Below are positions 22,695 to 31,632 of a stretch of DNA of 60,624 bases, piece after piece. Source of the stretch: an uncultured Bacteroidales bacterium. Its GTDB lineage: Bacteria > Bacteroidota > Bacteroidia > Bacteroidales > UBA11471. The DNA lies in contig CANQQA010000016.1 in the NCBI GenBank assembly GCA_947625885.1, forward strand, positions 1 to 60,624. The letters are read 5' to 3'. Position numbers and translations under genes: made by a program. Position 1 is the first letter of the stretch, and every line of letters begins with the position of its first letter. A model generated the notes under the pieces. The model was not told the origin of the DNA. It worked only from the letters and a program-made list of their open reading frames with translations, and searched no databases.

Positions 22695-25600
22695 TTATCT
22701 ATCGAAGAAGCCCAAACCGCTGATAGCCGTAAAGAAGCGGTCGAGATAATCCCAAGACGTCTGAGACCAGCTATACCCCAACCTGTACAAAACCTGCATG
22801 GTGTATGTGTTTTGACGAATCACATCGGCAGACGTTTGTCCTTTGGTCATATTCTGATAGGCAAGGAGACTTGAAAGCTGTTCCGCTTTTTTAGGGTCTT
22901 CCTTCGCTTTGTCGAGTGCCTGTACAAATTCTCCGGCTTCCACGAAACGTACCCCTTCACCGACCACACGCAGTTCCCCGAGAACATCGCCGAGCAACAC
23001 GGCATGGTTGTTATAGGGGTGGAACACGACACATTTTCGGGGCGTCGCAGTCAATCGGACAATGGCTTCGGCAACCTCGTCGATGGGAGAAAATTCCACC
23101 TGACTATCGTGTGCCTCATAAGGACAACAGCCAAGCATATTATACACTTTCAGGCGTCCCATGAACGAGTTGGTATAAAAATTGGCTTGGAACTCTCCGT
23201 CGGTACTCCGTGCGGAAAGATTTCCCACACGCATGATTTTCGCGTTCAATCCACGAGTCGCAACCGCTTCCAACACAATGCGTTCGGCAAGGAATTTGGA
23301 GCGAATGTACTTATTGCCCAAAAACTGCCCCATATAGAGTTTTTGTTCGTTGAAGATTTCATCGGCAGCCGGAACGCCATTAACACTCATGCCTCGGGTG
23401 CTTGCCGTAGAAATCTGAATCATTCTGGCGCCGGTCTGCAAACAGAAATCAACACAATGACGGGTGCCGCCTATATTGACATCTTCTATCTCGGTACCTT
23501 CGGAGAAATGTTTTACCACCGCAGCACAGTTGATGAGCGTGTCCACCTTGACGGAGGGAGCAAGGACATCGGTAACATCGCCTACCACAATGCGGAGACG
23601 GTCGCCAAAAAGTGCTTCAAATGAATTTTCAAAGTAGTAGAACAGAAGCGTTTTCAAGCGAGAGGCGGCTTTTTCTTCATCTTTTCCACGCACCAAACAC
23701 CAGATTTGTTCGGCATCGGAAGCAATGAGCCGGTGAAGAATATGAATGCCCAAATAGCCGGTCGCTCCGGTAAGAAGGACCCGACCGAGTTTCTGCCGTT
23801 CGCCCCGACGGAAAGCGTCAATGGTGTTTTCTTTCAAAACAGCGTCGATAGCAGAGTAATCATAATCTGCCACGTCATCGTCTTTATTCTCTCCTTCTCC
23901 TGCACCGAGAATAAAATTTGCCAGTTTACGGGGCGTGGGGTGCGCAAAGACATCGCCGTAAGCAACATTATAGCCTAATTTATCGGTTTCAATGATGATT
24001 CGGGTGGTCGCAAGCGACGTACCGCCCAACTCATAGAAGTTGTCGGTAGCACCGACCTTTTCGAGTTTAAGAATCTTCGCGAATATATCGGCGATAGCCT
24101 GCTCGGTAGTATTCGTCGGCGCTTCATACGTGCCGGACTGCACAAGTTCCGGTTCCGGCAACGACTTGACATCGGTTTTCCCATTCGGTGTGAGCGGCAT
24201 CTTATCCATTTGGAGGTAAGCCGTCGGCACCATATATTTCGTAAGCGTCCTGCCGAGTTCGACTTTAAGCTCCGGAATATCTATTTTTCTATCGGCGGTG
24301 AAATAGGCGCCCAAATGTTCCTCTCCCTTTATCCTGACAATTTTGACGACAACATTCCGAATGCCATCGACGGCGGAAAGCGCGGCTTCCACTTCTCCCA
24401 GCTCGATACGCAAGCCGCGAAGTTTAATTTGGTTGTCGGTACGTCCCAATACTTCTACATCGCCGTCGGACGTCCATCGGGCATAGTCGCCCGACTTGTA
24501 CACACGAAGTCCTTTATAGTCGATAAACCGTTCGGTCGTCATTTGGGGAAGGTCGTTGTAGCCGGTGGCAACACCCAAGCCACCGATATACAGTTCGCCG
24601 ACAATACCGACCGGCAGCTCGTTCCCATCTTTATCGGCAATATATTCCGTAACGTTGAGCAACGGACGACCGATATTCACCCGATCGGTACGGGTCAGCT
24701 CTTTGGCGTTGGAGGAGACGGTTATTTCAGTCGGACCGTATGTATTGAAAATCCGTGCATCGGGAGCTGCTTCACGCAGCTTGTCGAGCAGACCGTCGGC
24801 ATATTTCTCCCCGCCGCACATCAATACCCTGCATCTGCCCAAAGCCTTGACAAATGCCGGAAGTTCCATAAACTGCAACATTCTCGAAGGTGTCGTATTG
24901 AATGCATCGGTTTCCGTCTTTTCTAACAGTGCAGCCAAATGAATCGGGTTGGTCGTATGATCTTCATCGGCGAACACAAGCGTCAGACCGTTGAACAACG
25001 CAGCGCCTATCTCTTTCAGCGACATATCAAACGAAACCGTAGTTATCGAGAGCATGGTTTTCGCCGTAGTTGCCAATGCGTGAATGTGGCTGTTTGCCGG
25101 ATGATCGGTCAAGTAATTCGCAATGCTTTCATGACGCAACATGACGCCTTTCGGCTTGCCGGTAGAGCCCGATGTATAAATCAGATATGCCAAATCCTTA
25201 GGCGTGATATGGATTTCCGGCTTCGTGGCTGCCCCATCAAGGAGCATTTCTACATCAATGGCATTCGGAAAATCGGGTACACGGTCGGCAGTAGTAATGA
25301 TATAGGCTGCATGGCTATCGTTCAAAATATGTTGGATTCGCTCGACAGGATATTCCGGATCGCAAGGAATATAGGCAGAACCGGCTTTCATCACGCCGAA
25401 CATCGCCATGATCATTCTCGAAGTGCGAGGCAGCATCAGCGCAACACGGCTCTGCTCTTTCACGCCTCTTTTTATCAGACTGTTGGCTATTCTGTTTGCG
25501 TAAACGTCGAGTTCGGAATATGAAAACTCCCCATCGCAAGCGACAAGCGCCTTTTTATTGGGCTGCACAAGCGCCTGATGTTCCAGCCCTTCATGGAAAA

Positions 25601-28600
25601 AGCCGAATTTCGGGGCTGCGGTCGCAACAGTATGAAATTCATTGAGTTCCTTTTCACGCTCTTTGTCAATGAAATCAACTTTTCGAATCTTCCCTTCCGG
25701 TTCGGAAAGCATCTTCCCGACAGCAATCACGATGCTTCTTGCCAATCCCTCCATCAGAGTGTCGCTATAAAGCGCATCATTATAGAAAACGACTACGCTC
25801 GGTTTACCGTCAACCGACTCGATGTGTATAGAGAGTTTGAATTTGGCAGAGTTCACTTCCAGTCCTTCTATCCCTTTCATCTCCGGAAAATCGTTTCCGG
25901 TTATAACGCCAAGCTGGTATTCGTAAACAATTTGAGGTTTGAAACCGAAATCGGCGGCAATTTTTGCAAACGGGTATTTTTCATGTTCGATGACTCCCTG
26001 AAAAACGGCTGCGCTCTTACCGATAAATTCTGCCGATGTCTCTTCGCCAATCATTATTCCAAGCGGAAGGGTATTGACAAACATTCCGAACGTATCGCTC
26101 GTCCGAACATCGCTTCTCCCGCTGCTGATAGTGGAAAGATAAACATTGGAATCATTGATGTAGCGCGAAACCGTGTAAAATACTGCCGCCAGCATTATCG
26201 CTGCCGGAGTCGTCGCATGATTGCGGGCATATTGCTCGACCTGTGTCATGTCGAACGAAGAATGGACACTCGCGAGTTTGCCCTCCGCCTCATTCCCTTT
26301 GAGATCGGCAGAAATTTCACTGGCACTCTCCATATCCGCCAGCATACCGGCATAGAAACGGCGGTTTTCCTCAAAAAGCGCCGAGTTCTCAAAACTTTTT
26401 TCATCTGCCACATACGCCGAATAAGGATATGCCTCTACGGTAGGATTTATCCCTCGCAAAGCGTCCCGCAACTGGTTGAGAAAAATATCGAAAGAGGTGC
26501 CGTCGAAAACGAGATGATGAAAATCGGTAAAAAGATACGTATCATTTTCACACTCGACGACAGCCAAACGATAAAGCGGACCCGAAGAGAGACGGAACGG
26601 TCGGACGAACTCGTTTTTGAATGCGTCGAACTCCCGATGCGAGAGGCTGCGACGCTCCACGACCACCTCCGTATCTCCGTTATGCAGCTGCATTACGCCG
26701 TTTTCGGTATTTTCAAATTTCGTGCAAAGTACCGGATGCGCTTTCACAATTGCCGCAACAGCCTCTTGAAGTTTGTCGGAGGAGACACTTCTATCGAATC
26801 TAATCATGGCGGGCACATTGTACACGACATCGGCAGGGTGTTTCATACACTCGAAATAGACTCCCGTCTGCGGAAAAGAAAGCGGTGCTGCTTTCAATTC
26901 TTCTACGGAAGGTGCAGACCCCGACGCCGCTTTTTCCCGATGTTCGGGGTTCATCCACTGCGCCAAAAGAAGATTTTCTATTGTTTCGACGGAACCTCCG
27001 TTAAGGAGCGCTTTCGAGGGTATTTCCTCTCCAAAACGCTTATACAGCTGCGATGAGAGCTTTATGCTCAAAATAGAGGTAAGTCCTATGCTCGAGAAAG
27101 GCGTGGAAATGCCGAAAGTATCCACTCCTATCACCTTCGCTGCCATATCATGAAGTTCCTGCTCCAACGCATTCAGAGAGCGGTTATTGTCCGATTCCGT
27201 CGGCTCGACTTTGAATTCAGGGGTCGGAAGCGCCCGACGATTGACTTTCTGGTTCTGATTGAGCGGTATGCTTTCTATCTGCATGATTACAGCGGGAACC
27301 ATATAGGGAGGTTTTCTTTCACGGATAAAATCAGCCACGGCAGTGGGGTTGAGCGATTCATCGCCCACGATGTAAGCCGCGATGAATTTCCCGCCCGACG
27401 GGTGGTCGAAAGCCACTACGGTGGCGTCTTTGATGCCCGGAAACTCCCGAACGATCTGTTCTACCTCGCTGAGTTCGACCCTGAAGCCGCGAATCTTCAC
27501 CTGTCCGTCGATACGACCGATAAAGTCGATATTGCCGTCCTGTCGATAGCGCACGACATCACCGGAGCGGTAAAGCGGCGTATAATCTCCCGCATCAAAA
27601 GGATTCTCCATGAATACTTCGGCTGTCTTGTCGGGTCGGTTCAGATAGCCGTCCGCCACATGAGGTCCGGCAATCCATAATTCTCCAACAGCACCGACAG
27701 GCAGACGTTTTCCCTCCGGACTTACTATATAACCTTTCAAATTGTCAAGCACTCTGCCTATCGGGTAGGTCGTCTCATCTTTTTGCAATTCATGGATTGT
27801 AGAGAAAATAGAACATTCGGTAGGTCCATAGGCGTTGAATGTTCGGTATGTGTCCGGTATCGGGAAAGAGATGAGTTTTTCACCGCCCATAGTAAGATAT
27901 TTCAACGAAGTTTCGCGGATGTCGGTCGCGAACTGCCGTCCCACCTGAGTAGTCATGAACTGGTGCGTTACTTTATTCGCAACCATGTAAGCATTGAGCT
28001 GCTCCATATCAAGACGTATATCTTCCGGAATGATGCAGACGGAAGCTCCTCGCGCAAGCGCCGGATACATATCCATCATATTGGCATCGAAACCATAAGA
28101 AGCATAAGCGCCCACACAATCGCCGGGTTGCAAGTCGTAAAACCGAATATACCAGTCGATGAAACATACCAGATTGGAATGCGTCAGCCTGACGCCCTTC
28201 GGCACTCCGGTCGAACCGCTCGTATAGAGCAAGGTGAACAGGTCTTCCGGTTTTCCCATATGATTTTGACGGACCGGAAGCCGGAGTTTCTCAATGTCCT
28301 CTATATATAATACTTCTCCTTCGTATTCTCCGACGAGAGCACGCAATTCCTCCGTTGTGATAAGCAGTTTGGCGTTCGCATCTCTAATCATGAAATTGAG
28401 ACGCTCCTCAGGATAGGAACTGTCGAGGGGTTGGTATGCACAACCGGCTTTCAGTACGCCCAATGATGCCAGAACCATCCATTCGCTGCGGGGTATCATG
28501 ATGCTGACCACATCGCCGCCGGCAAGTCCCCGCCTGTTCAATTCCGCCGCTATTGTATCCGTCAACAGGGCTGTTTCTTTATAGGAATATTTTTTATCCC

Positions 28601-31600
28601 GATAAATGACGGCGATATTATCGGGGTGTGCGGCAGCAGCCGTATCGAAAAGGGTTACGACCGTTTGCGTTTTGTCATAAGGTATCTCCGTGTTGTTGAA
28701 ACGGTCGAGCCTTTCGGTTTGGGATTCGTCCAGTAATTCGAGTTTCGACATCAAATCGGCTTCGAACATCGACTTCAAGACAGCTGCATAACTCCGTACC
28801 ATTTCGTCTATAAACTCTTCGGAATATCGGTTGAGCATATATTCGACATGAAGAGTCAATTCTCCGTCGCGCAGGAATACCTGAAAATCGAGCGGGGAGC
28901 CGGTGGCATTTCTTTCGAGGGGAATCGGCTGCGCCGGTTTTCCGCAAATACGATCAACGGTAAAATAATCGCCTTGATAGGCAAACAGAACGTCGCTGTT
29001 GATGCCCGTTGCAGCAGCAAGTTCGGCAAAAGAATAAATGTCGTTGCTCATGGCATCTAACATCTGCTGCTTGACGCTTCGGAGGTAGTCGGGAACAGAA
29101 GTGTCCGACCGCCAACTGCAATAGACCGGCAATGTTTTGACCATCATATCCATGGTTCGTGCCACACGCGTGCTGTTTCGTCCGTTGTAAATCGTGGCAA
29201 ACAGCGATTCCGACATATTGGCATAGGCGCCTAAAAGGCGACCGAACGCCGCAACAGTCAAGATATTGGGTGTGATATCCAACCGACGGCAGAAGCGGTT
29301 TAACTTCTCGCTCCCGACGCCAAGTTTCCAATCGTGAGAGGCGAAGCGGATTTTCTCGTCATGCGTGTCCGGCATCGGAACGCTATCGACCTCTAAACTT
29401 CCGAACGTATTCATATACCACTCTTTCGCTTCCCGATAGGTATCGGTATCGCGCATGGCGATTTCCTCCATAGCGACGTTAAAACCGGTACACTCTTCGG
29501 GCTGGAGATTCCCGCCGGCATAGGCACTATCGACATCGGCAGAAAAAATGGTCATTGATGTTCCGTCATAAATGATATGATGGAAATCGGTAAAATAATA
29601 CAACTTTTTCTCCGTACGGATAATGCGAATTCGGAAAAGTCGGTCGGCGAGGATGTCAAAGGGGCGGATAAAATGCGGCTTCATGGATTCGAACGCAGTC
29701 TCTGTCATACGCTCGATTTCCTGATTATAGGGTTCATCGTCGGCTATCATTATCGGATTCCCGTCGGCATCTTCCCGAATACGGAGCTTTACGAATGCGT
29801 GCGCCTCAACAGCCTGCTCCACCGCCCGCGCCAACTTCTCTTCATCGAGGGAGGGGTCGAGCTTCAGCAGCATCGGATTGTTGTAGACCGCTTCGCCGCG
29901 TCGTGCCATACTCTCGGCAAAGATACCCATTTGCGTTTGCGACAAAGGTACAGGTCCCATCGGAACGGCATTTATCGCTGTGTCGGTCTCTTTCCGACAC
30001 AACGCGGCAATTTTTCTCGGAGTACGCCCTTTATAAATAAGTTTGGAGGTAAGGGCAAGCCCTTTACTTATTTGTTGGAGGGACATCACCTTGATACTGT
30101 CGCCGCCGAGGAGGAAGAAATCGTCGTCGATACCCACTTTTTCCATTTTGAAAACTTGGGCAAAAGCATCGCAAAGAATTTTTTCCGCTTCATCGGTGGG
30201 CGCCACGTATGTCGATTGCAGTTCCGAAGTCTCGGGAGGCAAGAGTATTTTCCGATTTACCTTTCCATTGGGCAAAAGCGAGAAACGCGTTACTTTCAAA
30301 ATATGCAGCGGTACCATATAGGGAGGCAACTTTTTGCTCAATATATCGCGTATAGTCTGTGAATCAATGTCTGAATCGGGGGCAGACGTATAGTAACCGC
30401 AGATGTATTGACTCCCGTTTTTTGCTCTGAATCCCTTGACAACCGCCTCTTTCACCCCTTCGATACGTTTCATGACCGATTCCACTTCACCCGGCTCTAC
30501 CCGCTGACCATTTATCTTTACCATCCAGTCCTTACGATTGATATACAGCAAATTTCCATCGGGAAGCCGGCGCATTATATCGCCGGTGTACAGCCAGCCG
30601 TCGCGAAGAAGCTGCGCCGTGCGTTCAGGATCCTTATAATATTCTTTGGCGAAAGTTCCTTTCAATATCAGTTCCCCTTCCTCGCCTTCGGGTACCGGTT
30701 TGCCGTCTTCGTCAATCAAGCGGTACTCTATGGGTGATTTAGGATCCGGTCGTCCTATGGGAGTAGAGTCATACGACCGCTCTACTAAAAATGGGGAGAA
30801 TCCGCCCACCACTTCGCTCATTCCGTAAGAGTTATACAATTTGTACCCCTCGCGACTCGTCTGCATGGAAAGTTTCTCGCTTCCGGCAAAAAGGCATTTG
30901 AGCGACGTCGAATGGTTGTGGAAATTCGAAAGCACCGAAGGACTGATAAAGGTATGCGTAATTCCGTGGTCTGCCACATAATCTGCCATTTTCTGCACAT
31001 CGAAGCGCACCTCGTCATCATACAAATGTAATTCTCCGCCACCTATCAACACATTGAAATGAATGGCTATGCCGGCTATGAAGTAGAAAGGAGCTGCCGA
31101 TCCCCAGACCGAATCGGGAGAGAAAGATTCTCTCATACCGTATTTGCAGGCAAGTTCAAGGCTCTCAAAATCATGGAGTATGCCTTTCGGCTCGCCTGTC
31201 GAACCGCTTGTATATATCAGCAGGGCATTACTCTTCATATCGAGCGGCTCGTGTGCGCCGAACGCATCGGGAGATGCCGCCAGTCGGGATAACATGGCAC
31301 TATCAATGACCAAAGGGGCATCGCAATGTTTCTTGATGTGTTCCACCCGTTCAGAAGGAAAGGTCATACCCATCGGCACAATGGCATATCCCGCCATCCA
31401 TACCCCCATTTCAACTGCAAGGTACTCCATCGAAGACGGGAGTAAAATCGGCAGAAACGAATGAGGCGGGAGATTCATTTCTTTCAAGCCTGTTGCGATG
31501 CGTCTTGTCAGACAACCAAGTTCACCGTAACTTGTGCATCGCCGCCCGCCTTGGTCGATTACTGCCGCTTTGTCGGCATTTTTCTCGAATGCCTCCCATA

Positions 31601-31625
31601 GAGGCTGCAAATATTCGTTGGTCAT
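22695..31625 (-). CDS. Trimodular NRPS with reductive release (A-T-C-A-T-C-A-T-R)
   Basis: The frame extends to 31706 (TTG), but the ATG at 31625 follows the MATE stop by 7 bases and starts a normal A domain; this gives 2976 aa. Module 1: A1 about 10-460 (YTSGSTGEPKG near 136, LPNGKVNRK near 452), T1 with S510 in LGGDSIKV. Module 2: C1 with HHIIYDG near 680, A2 with YTSGSTGVPKG near 1132 and NQKVNRR near 1452, T2 with S1517 in IGLTSILS. Module 3: C2 with HHLVFDG near 1700, A3 with YTSGSTGKPKG near 2147, T3 with S2537 in LGGTSLAT. R domain about 2615-2976: TGATGYLG near 2618 and Y-I-R-S-K near 2775, an NAD(P)H thioester reductase. No thioesterase or epimerase is present. The expected product is a three-unit chain released as aldehyde or alcohol. 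A1 appears to lack the Asp that binds an alpha-amino group. Confidence 0.95.
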   Translation of the reverse strand: MTNEYLQPLWEAFEKNADKAAVIDQGGRRCTSYGELGCLTRRIATGLKEMNLPPHSFLPILLPSSMEYLAVEMGVWMAGYAIVPMGMTFPSERVEHIKKHCDAPLVIDSAMLSRLAASPDAFGAHEPLDMKSNALLIYTSGSTGEPKGILHDFESLELACKYGMRESFSPDSVWGSAAPFYFIAGIAIHFNVLIGGGELHLYDDEVRFDVQKMADYVADHGITHTFISPSVLSNFHNHSTSLKCLFAGSEKLSMQTSREGYKLYNSYGMSEVVGGFSPFLVERSYDSTPIGRPDPKSPIEYRLIDEDGKPVPEGEEGELILKGTFAKEYYKDPERTAQLLRDGWLYTGDIMRRLPDGNLLYINRKDWMVKINGQRVEPGEVESVMKRIEGVKEAVVKGFRAKNGSQYICGYYTSAPDSDIDSQTIRDILSKKLPPYMVPLHILKVTRFSLLPNGKVNRKILLPPETSELQSTYVAPTDEAEKILCDAFAQVFKMEKVGIDDDFFLLGGDSIKVMSLQQISKGLALTSKLIYKGRTPRKIAALCRKETDTAINAVPMGPVPLSQTQMGIFAESMARRGEAVYNNPMLLKLDPSLDEEKLARAVEQAVEAHAFVKLRIREDADGNPIMIADDEPYNQEIERMTETAFESMKPHFIRPFDILADRLFRIRIIRTEKKLYYFTDFHHIIYDGTSMTIFSADVDSAYAGGNLQPEECTGFNVAMEEIAMRDTDTYREAKEWYMNTFGSLEVDSVPMPDTHDEKIRFASHDWKLGVGSEKLNRFCRRLDITPNILTVAAFGRLLGAYANMSESLFATIYNGRNSTRVARTMDMMVKTLPVYCSWRSDTSVPDYLRSVKQQMLDAMSNDIYSFAELAAATGINSDVLFAYQGDYFTVDRICGKPAQPIPLERNATGSPLDFQVFLRDGELTLHVEYMLNRYSEEFIDEMVRSYAAVLKSMFEADLMSKLELLDESQTERLDRFNNTEIPYDKTQTVVTLFDTAAAAHPDNIAVIYRDKKYSYKETALLTDTIAAELNRRGLAGGDVVSIMIPRSEWMVLASLGVLKAGCAYQPLDSSYPEERLNFMIRDANAKLLITTEELRALVGEYEGEVLYIEDIEKLRLPVRQNHMGKPEDLFTLLYTSGSTGVPKGVRLTHSNLVCFIDWYIRFYDLQPGDCVGAYASYGFDANMMDMYPALARGASVCIIPEDIRLDMEQLNAYMVANKVTHQFMTTQVGRQFATDIRETSLKYLTMGGEKLISFPIPDTYRTFNAYGPTECSIFSTIHELQKDETTYPIGRVLDNLKGYIVSPEGKRLPVGAVGELWIAGPHVADGYLNRPDKTAEVFMENPFDAGDYTPLYRSGDVVRYRQDGNIDFIGRIDGQVKIRGFRVELSEVEQIVREFPGIKDATVVAFDHPSGGKFIAAYIVGDESLNPTAVADFIRERKPPYMVPAVIMQIESIPLNQNQKVNRRALPTPEFKVEPTESDNNRSLNALEQELHDMAAKVIGVDTFGISTPFSSIGLTSILSIKLSSQLYKRFGEEIPSKALLNGGSVETIENLLLAQWMNPEHREKAASGSAPSVEELKAAPLSFPQTGVYFECMKHPADVVYNVPAMIRFDRSVSSDKLQEAVAAIVKAHPVLCTKFENTENGVMQLHNGDTEVVVERRSLSHREFDAFKNEFVRPFRLSSGPLYRLAVVECENDTYLFTDFHHLVFDGTSFDIFLNQLRDALRGINPTVEAYPYSAYVADEKSFENSALFEENRRFYAGMLADMESASEISADLKGNEAEGKLASVHSSFDMTQVEQYARNHATTPAAIMLAAVFYTVSRYINDSNVYLSTISSGRSDVRTSDTFGMFVNTLPLGIMIGEETSAEFIGKSAAVFQGVIEHEKYPFAKIAADFGFKPQIVYEYQLGVITGNDFPEMKGIEGLEVNSAKFKLSIHIESVDGKPSVVVFYNDALYSDTLMEGLARSIVIAVGKMLSEPEGKIRKVDFIDKEREKELNEFHTVATAAPKFGFFHEGLEHQALVQPNKKALVACDGEFSYSELDVYANRIANSLIKRGVKEQSRVALMLPRTSRMIMAMFGVMKAGSAYIPCDPEYPVERIQHILNDSHAAYIITTADRVPDFPNAIDVEMLLDGAATKPEIHITPKDLAYLIYTSGSTGKPKGVMLRHESIANYLTDHPANSHIHALATTAKTMLSITTVSFDMSLKEIGAALFNGLTLVFADEDHTTNPIHLAALLEKTETDAFNTTPSRMLQFMELPAFVKALGRCRVLMCGGEKYADGLLDKLREAAPDARIFNTYGPTEITVSSNAKELTRTDRVNIGRPLLNVTEYIADKDGNELPVGIVGELYIGGLGVATGYNDLPQMTTERFIDYKGLRVYKSGDYARWTSDGDVEVLGRTDNQIKLRGLRIELGEVEAALSAVDGIRNVVVKIVRIKGEEHLGAYFTADRKIDIPELKVELGRTLTKYMVPTAYLQMDKMPLTPNGKTDVKSLPEPELVQSGTYEAPTNTTEQAIADIFAKILKLEKVGATDNFYELGGTSLATTRIIIETDKLGYNVAYGDVFAHPTPRKLANFILGAGEGENKDDDVADYDYSAIDAVLKENTIDAFRRGERQKLGRVLLTGATGYLGIHILHRLIASDAEQIWCLVRGKDEEKAASRLKTLLFYYFENSFEALFGDRLRIVVGDVTDVLAPSVKVDTLINCAAVVKHFSEGTEIEDVNIGGTRHCVDFCLQTGARMIQISTASTRGMSVNGVPAADEIFNEQKLYMGQFLGNKYIRSKFLAERIVLEAVATRGLNAKIMRVGNLSARSTDGEFQANFYTNSFMGRLKVYNMLGCCPYEAHDSQVEFSPIDEVAEAIVRLTATPRKCVVFHPYNNHAVLLGDVLGELRVVGEGVRFVEAGEFVQALDKAKEDPKKAEQLSSLLAYQNMTKGQTSADVIRQNTYTMQVLYRLGYSWSQTSWDYLDRFFTAISGLGFFDR

Positions 31626-31632
31626 ACAAAAA

